From: Rhizobium leguminosarum bv. trifolii WSM2297
GTDB taxonomy: Bacteria; Pseudomonadota; Alphaproteobacteria; Rhizobiales; Rhizobiaceae
DNA length: 64,000 nucleotides
Assembly: GCF_000271845.1 (NCBI RefSeq)
Contig: NZ_JH719393.1
Span: 1,125,755-1,189,754 of the forward strand
Reading direction: 5' to 3'
Part shown: piece by piece, positions 63,368 through 64,000 of the stretch
Position numbering within the stretch: position 1 is the stretch's first letter
Layout of the letters: every line of letters starts with the position of its first letter
The notes under the pieces: generated by a model
Database searches by the model: none
What the model saw: the letters and a program-made list of their open reading frames with translations, nothing else
Told to the model about the DNA's origin: nothing
Position numbers and translations under genes: made by a program

Positions 63368-64000
63368 TCATTTCCAGGTGAGGTGCAGCACCTCCAGCCG
63401 CTCGATATCAGGCACTTCCACCTGCGCGCGGCCATCCTTGACGCTGAAGTTTGCGGCGCGGTCGGTAACGGTCAGCCATGCCTTGGCTAGCGACTTGCCC
63501 TGAGGAATTTCCACTGAAACCGTCTGGGCCGCCAGAGGGTAATTCTCGCGTATAGGCCCCTTCATCATCATCGGGTTGGTGAGGTTGAACAGACTGACCG
63601 CGATACCTTCGGCACTGTCGCGCAGTGCCATATCGATGACGCCGGGACCTTCGACCGTGACGCGCGGGGTCTTGCCGAGCGCCCAGCTGACGGCATTGCT
63701 GATGAGCTTGCCATGGTCGACCGCGAAGACTTCCCAGAAGATCTCCCCGATATTCCAGGGGATATAGACCGTACGACCGCCCTTGCCGGTTTCGCGGGCG
63801 ATGACGGCAGCACCTTCCGGCGCTTTGCGAGGATAGACCTCTTCCATCGGCAGGTCCGGGAAATCGGGCACATAGAGGAAGGGCATCGTCGCATTACCGG
63901 TCGGGTCGGCATGAATGAGGCGCGTGCCGCCCATGATGCGCTCGGCACCCTCATAGCCCTGATTAACAGGATGATCGCCAGACAGTGCCACATAGGTGTT
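63368..64000 (-). CDS. C-terminal part of a probable glycoside-hydrolase-associated protein
   Basis: The frame enters from beyond the right edge and ends at 63368. Visible are E-V-Y-P-R-K-A-P-E-G-A-A-V, V-I-A-R-E-T-G-K-G-G-R-T-V-Y-I-P-W-N-I-G and N-L-T-N-P-M-M-M-K-G. This resembles the trimerisation/amidotransferase-like and C-terminal beta domains found in GH42-type and related hydrolases. At least 210 residues are seen. The catalytic domain lies outside the window. Confidence 0.65.
   Translation of the reverse strand, partial: NTYVALSGDHPVNQGYEGAERIMGGTRLIHADPTGNATMPFLYVPDFPDLPMEEVYPRKAPEGAAVIARETGKGGRTVYIPWNIGEIFWEVFAVDHGKLISNAVSWALGKTPRVTVEGPGVIDMALRDSAEGIAVSLFNLTNPMMMKGPIRENYPLAAQTVSVEIPQGKSLAKAWLTVTDRAANFSVKDGRAQVEVPDIERLEVLHLTWK

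Overview
The window looks like an accessory replicon (plasmid or plasmid-like island) of a Rhizobium/Agrobacterium-group alphaproteobacterium. This is inferred from GC-rich codon use, many small rhizobial hypotheticals (one of them DUF982-like), a class III adenylate cyclase fused to TolB-like and TPR regions, a stand-alone LigD-type DNA ligase, an IS66 element, promoters of the alphaproteobacterial general-stress type (GGAAC-N16-CGTT) and large ABC/LysR sugar and amino-acid uptake loci. No rRNA, tRNA, CRISPR array or replication module was found.

Layout. 0-9 kb: a candidate stress-promoter small RNA at the left edge, a small hypothetical, ATP-dependent DNA ligase, a VOC protein, a tautomerase divergent from a TetR regulator with clear palindromic operators, a methyl-accepting chemotaxis protein, then decayed genes (MmcQ/YjbR, SnoaL-like, AraC, and fossils of a cation:proton antiporter and Kup). 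9-14 kb: signalling block with a GAF-GGDEF-EAL protein, an HD-GYP phosphodiesterase and a PAS histidine kinase. 14-22 kb: small hypotheticals, a serine hydrolase, an IS3-type end fragment, a second candidate stress-promoter small RNA, a ligase pseudogene and the adenylate cyclase. 22-34 kb: an NRAMP-like transporter, VOC/NmrA/YCII genes, a DUF2066 lipoprotein-like protein, a J-domain protein, HicA/HicB, and a LysR divergent from an enol-lactonase-like hydrolase, interspersed with many broken genes. 34-36.8 kb: a complete IS66 element with an exact 8-bp target duplication, sitting inside a P-loop kinase gene. 37-42 kb: a TetR regulator with an operator-like sequence repeated at two promoters, a membrane protein, a broken FAD oxidoreductase, VOC, SnoaL-like and methyltransferase genes. 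42-47 kb: ureohydrolase plus polar amino-acid ABC transporter with a divergent LysR. 47-55 kb: RelB/ParE, then a minus-strand redox/detoxification cluster (azoreductase, two broken copies of an AhpD-like gene, nitroreductase, AraC, flavin oxidase-like, GST, quinone oxidoreductase). 55-64 kb: an intact minus-strand carbohydrate locus (GH42 beta-galactosidase, GlxR-like reductase, hydroxypyruvate isomerase, dipeptide/oligosaccharide-type ABC transporter, and the end of a further probable glycoside hydrolase).

How it fits together. The right end and the 42-47 kb block are tidy, co-oriented operons with overlapping starts and stops. The rest is a mosaic of intact stress, redox and signalling genes among an unusually dense set of frameshifted or truncated genes and a live-looking IS, which suggests a decaying accessory region. 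Some single-base shifts could instead be sequencing errors. The most distinctive signal is a pair of loci (near 55-188 and 18690-18848, minus strand) that share a stress-sigma-type promoter with a conserved upstream box and encode short RNAs of the same predicted fold: an outer stem, an inner hairpin, an exposed C-rich strand, and a T-run or terminator. A third copy of the promoter box at 12073-12092 is cut off by a transposase fragment.
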